8,159 bases of DNA from assembly GCA_030836665.1 (NCBI GenBank), contig JAUPLX010000149.1, positions 1 through 8,159 of the forward strand, written 5' to 3'. The position numbers were made by a program, and so were the translations under genes. Positions 7,501-8,159 of the stretch are shown piece after piece (the stretch's first letter is position 1; every line of letters begins with the position of its first letter). The notes under the pieces were generated by a model. It saw only the letters and a program-made list of their open reading frames with translations, had not been told where the DNA came from and ran no database searches. This DNA is from Patescibacteria group bacterium (GTDB taxonomy: Bacteria; Patescibacteriota; Gracilibacteria; BD1-5; UBA2023).

Positions 7501-7890
7501 ATTGTTACGGACTTCGGCCATGACGTCGGCCGTTCGGGCGCTCGGTTCGAGTTCGATGTTGAGCATCGACATCCCGAGCGAAGAAGTCGACGTGATCTTC
7601 TTGATTCCGTCGATATCCTTCACCTCCTTATAGAGTTTGTCGGTCACGAGGGAGTCCATGTCGACCGGGTTCGTTCCGGGATAGACCGTGGTGACGGCGA
7701 TCATGCCGAACTTGATCGACGGGCTCGATTCTTTCGGAATGGTCACGAGGGATACCGTTCCGAGAAAGAACACCGCGGCGACGAGAATGTAGGAAATTCG
7801 GTATTTCTTCACCCAGAATCCGAGGAACCCGGATTCGAGTTCTTCGCGGATTTTCGCGATGCGCTCGGGAATGGCGGAGGGAGATTTCAT
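4573..7890 (-). CDS. RND-family efflux permease (HAE/HME-like, AcrB/CzcA superfamily)
   Basis: A 1105-residue proton-driven exporter, full length for the AcrB/CzcA family, with the expected two-fold repeat. TM1 is at about 31-52, followed by a porter domain (about 53-355). Helices TM2-TM6 run from about 357 to 513, including TM4 GIAVDTIIVIV with Asp424 at the proton-relay position (the second Asp of AcrB is Thr425). A cytoplasmic linker covers about 515-570 and TM7 about 581-602. The second porter domain is about 603-900. TM8-TM12 run from 904 to about 1060, with TM10 TGIAVNHGIILID (Asn976). The tail is basic and the stop is TAA. There are no TGA codons and no frame disruption. Upstream, 186 nt away, is the end of a probable adaptor, so the pair would form a tripartite-type pump. 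No outer-membrane channel gene is seen here. The start ATG has a C-rich leader and no Shine-Dalgarno sequence. The substrate is not evident. Confidence 0.95.
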   Translation of the reverse strand: MKSPSAIPERIAKIREELESGFLGFWVKKYRISYILVAAVFFLGTVSLVTIPKESSPSIKFGMIAVTTVYPGTNPVDMDSLVTDKLYKEVKDIDGIKKITSTSSLGMSMLNIELEPSARTADVMAEVRNNIGRAQLPSDAKDPTVMEIKTDTNRMFTVTLYSEDEKKVDVQKLRELAQELKDRIEKVSGIESVDFDGTNAYELRIAIPEETLRSLGLSVDDVATAIRSVHRDAPIGNFEVGNKKYDFRIEGKYSEGREFLDTPIPLPSGKSVRLADIAELERSYKDKSVREIGFYQDQGPHGAVELVVNKNDGTSIFSVAADAKGVIEEILKRPEYSTVSFQYSMDLADNIIDDYKELLWEAFVTFALVFVVMYLFVGFRDSLFATLTLPLAFLSTFALLNYGGYTLNFLTNFSFILSFGIAVDTIIVIVQAASAKQRVGYDPKSAILLALKEYAIPILSGVMTTIMAFLPMMTLPGVMGKFLAFIPLTIFGVLATGLALALTVNSALYLAFVGRKNTYVNDANALEYATEEERELLAFERLGKKEIAEGAAPLRIRMIHIGTEWYKKTLRGFLESTTVRRTAIALPIAFFLVGSVILAPKVGFILFPSADNALITYSVEGAVGEKVESFHARIAEIYPILAKYPEIKFFKVSAEGNVATVTVQLHKLAERKERGLRNVFVVEELLTKELDPLRSAGLKVESTVLKGGPPSGKAVGLKLNADSSDKLDALVSTSEIFEKRLRSFAGMKNVSTTSGTTPGQFVFVLKKDRLAEFGIPAAKIYSEILTTINGSNVGSIENDGEDIDVVVKVAEYSDAVDPQSITGHNFAFGGKTYRIGDFVDSTVKNAVASVKREDGKITVTVEGDVEKDVLPAGIQSKFEEYADSYAFPTGISYSKGGENEANKDLIVAVLTSFVIALAFIFGILVLQFNSFAQPFIIIFSVVMALPFIMLGLLWTGNPFSMPFGIGFISFTGIAVNHGIILIDAINQNLKKGMKDFTALVEAGSSRLEPMTLTTLTTTLGILPIALRDEFWSGLGFTIIFGLVAASVLTLFVVKGIYYEVFMAEHPLGHKLARIAAFPFRLPGMALRTALGTFAHKPVSRKRRGE

Positions 7891-7959
7891 ATCGTGGGGG
7901 CTGGGGTATTGAATGGATGTATCGAATTCGGTTTCCTGCGGGAAAATATGGAATCGGAG

Positions 7960-8000
7960 TGGCCGGGCGGAGCCGCAGCGACTTTTGCGGGCGATGGCCA
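7960..8000 (+). repeat. Degenerate half-copy of the loop motif beside element B
   Basis: The 14-mer GCCGCAGCGACTTT at 7972-7985 is repeated exactly at 8021-8034 inside element B. This first copy is flanked by short inverted arms TGGCC (7960-7964) and GGCCA (7996-8000). It can also form a small CCGCA/TGCGG stem (7973-7977 with 7986-7990). It lacks the TAGGAGC half of the motif. It looks like a partial or decayed copy of the same element. Confidence 0.55.
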
Positions 8001-8073
8001 GGGAAATTGGTCCGAACGGTGCCGCAGCGACTTTAGGACGCTAGGAGCAAGGCCCGTTCGGACCAATTTCCCT
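8000..8073 (+). repeat. Element B: 20-bp perfect inverted repeat with conserved loop motif
   Basis: Arms at 8000-8019 and 8054-8073 are perfect 20-bp reverse complements around a 34-nt centre. GCC 8021-8023 can pair with GGC 8051-8053 inside it. The loop reads GCAGCGACTT, then 8 nt, then TAGGAGCAA. It matches the loop of element A (GCRGCGACTT ... TAGGAGCWA), although the stems are unrelated in sequence. The motif lies on the plus strand, antisense to the flanking genes, while in element A it is on the minus strand. The right arm ends 3 nt from the adaptor stop codon. No U-tract follows on either strand. Confidence 0.85.
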
Positions 8074-8076
8074 CCG

Positions 8077-8159
8077 CTACTTCCTCTTCGGAACGGCGGT
8101 CTTCGCGTCGAAATTCGATACGTCCGAAAGGACGACGTCGGCATCTTCGGAAAGCCCTT
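8077..8159 (-). CDS. C-terminal end of a probable RND periplasmic adaptor (membrane fusion protein), partial
   Basis: Only the last 26 codons and a TAG stop (8077-8079) are in the window; the rest lies beyond the right edge. The residues include GLSEDADVVLSDVSNFDAK and a basic end, VPKRK. A Gly-Leu-x-x-Gly/Asp-Asp-x-Val-Val pattern near the C-terminus is typical of the membrane-proximal domain of HlyD/AcrA-type adaptors. The position directly upstream of an RND permease on the same strand supports this. With so few residues, the call rests mainly on context. A longer minus-strand frame at 7887-8144 is not a competing gene: it is Arg/Pro/Ser-rich and runs through the hairpin. Confidence 0.6.
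   Translation of the reverse strand, partial: GLSEDADVVLSDVSNFDAKTAVPKRK

Noticed and set aside
7919..8121. 10-bp inverted repeat GTATCGAATT / AATTCGATAC around element B
   Set aside because: Short, about 180 nt apart, with the right copy inside the adaptor coding sequence; probably chance.
7887..8144. 85-codon minus-strand frame running into the RND start
   Set aside because: Arg/Ser/Pro-rich, passes through both arms of element B, and overlaps the adaptor end, which makes better sense in another frame.

Overview
The window appears to come from a bacterium that reads UGA as glycine (NCBI translation table 25), which points to Gracilibacteria or Absconditibacteria in the Patescibacteria (CPR). 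Four reading frames are interrupted only by in-frame TGA and continue in the same frame afterwards: 660-662, 1620-1622, 2517-2519 and 3444-3446. At the two sites where the protein family is recognisable, the TGA falls where the family has glycine. In the SGNH hydrolase, the catalytic Asp/His block lies after the TGA. Every gene end I can place uses TAA or TAG, never TGA. The DNA is GC-rich (about 55-67% in the lines I counted). That is unusual for this code and would explain why UGA is rare here. The taxonomic placement is inference; the in-frame TGAs are read directly from the sequence.

Layout. Positions 1-1715 hold two plus-strand genes. The first is the 3' part of a large, charged, unrecognised protein. 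It opens in a 21-bp tandem repeat encoding KEQSGKE heptads and carries what looks like a duplicated helical domain. The second is a small unrecognised helical protein. Read with UGA as Gly, it ends in a TAG that overlaps by 4 bases the TAA of the convergent minus-strand gene.

Positions 1712-8159 hold a minus-strand run of five genes, listed in order of transcription: the C-terminal end of a probable RND periplasmic adaptor (8159-8077), a full-length RND efflux permease (7890-4573), a TetA-like MFS exporter (4436-3084), an SGNH-family lipoprotein esterase (3077-2394) and a LolD/YbbA-type ABC ATPase (2371-1712). The last three are tightly packed (6 and 22 nt gaps) and probably co-transcribed. 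The run looks like an envelope export and lipid or ester hydrolysis cluster. The SGNH-ATPase pair recalls the tesA-ybbA neighbourhood of proteobacteria, but no permease partner is present.

The two longer gaps in the minus-strand run (adaptor-RND and RND-MFS) each contain a long hairpin. Their stems differ in sequence, but both share a loop of the form GCCGCRGCGACTT - 8 or 9 nt - TAGGAGCWAGGCC. The two copies lie on opposite strands. I do not recognise this element. A repeated, possibly mobile DNA element, or a structured RNA, is the most interesting unexplained structure in the window besides the code change.
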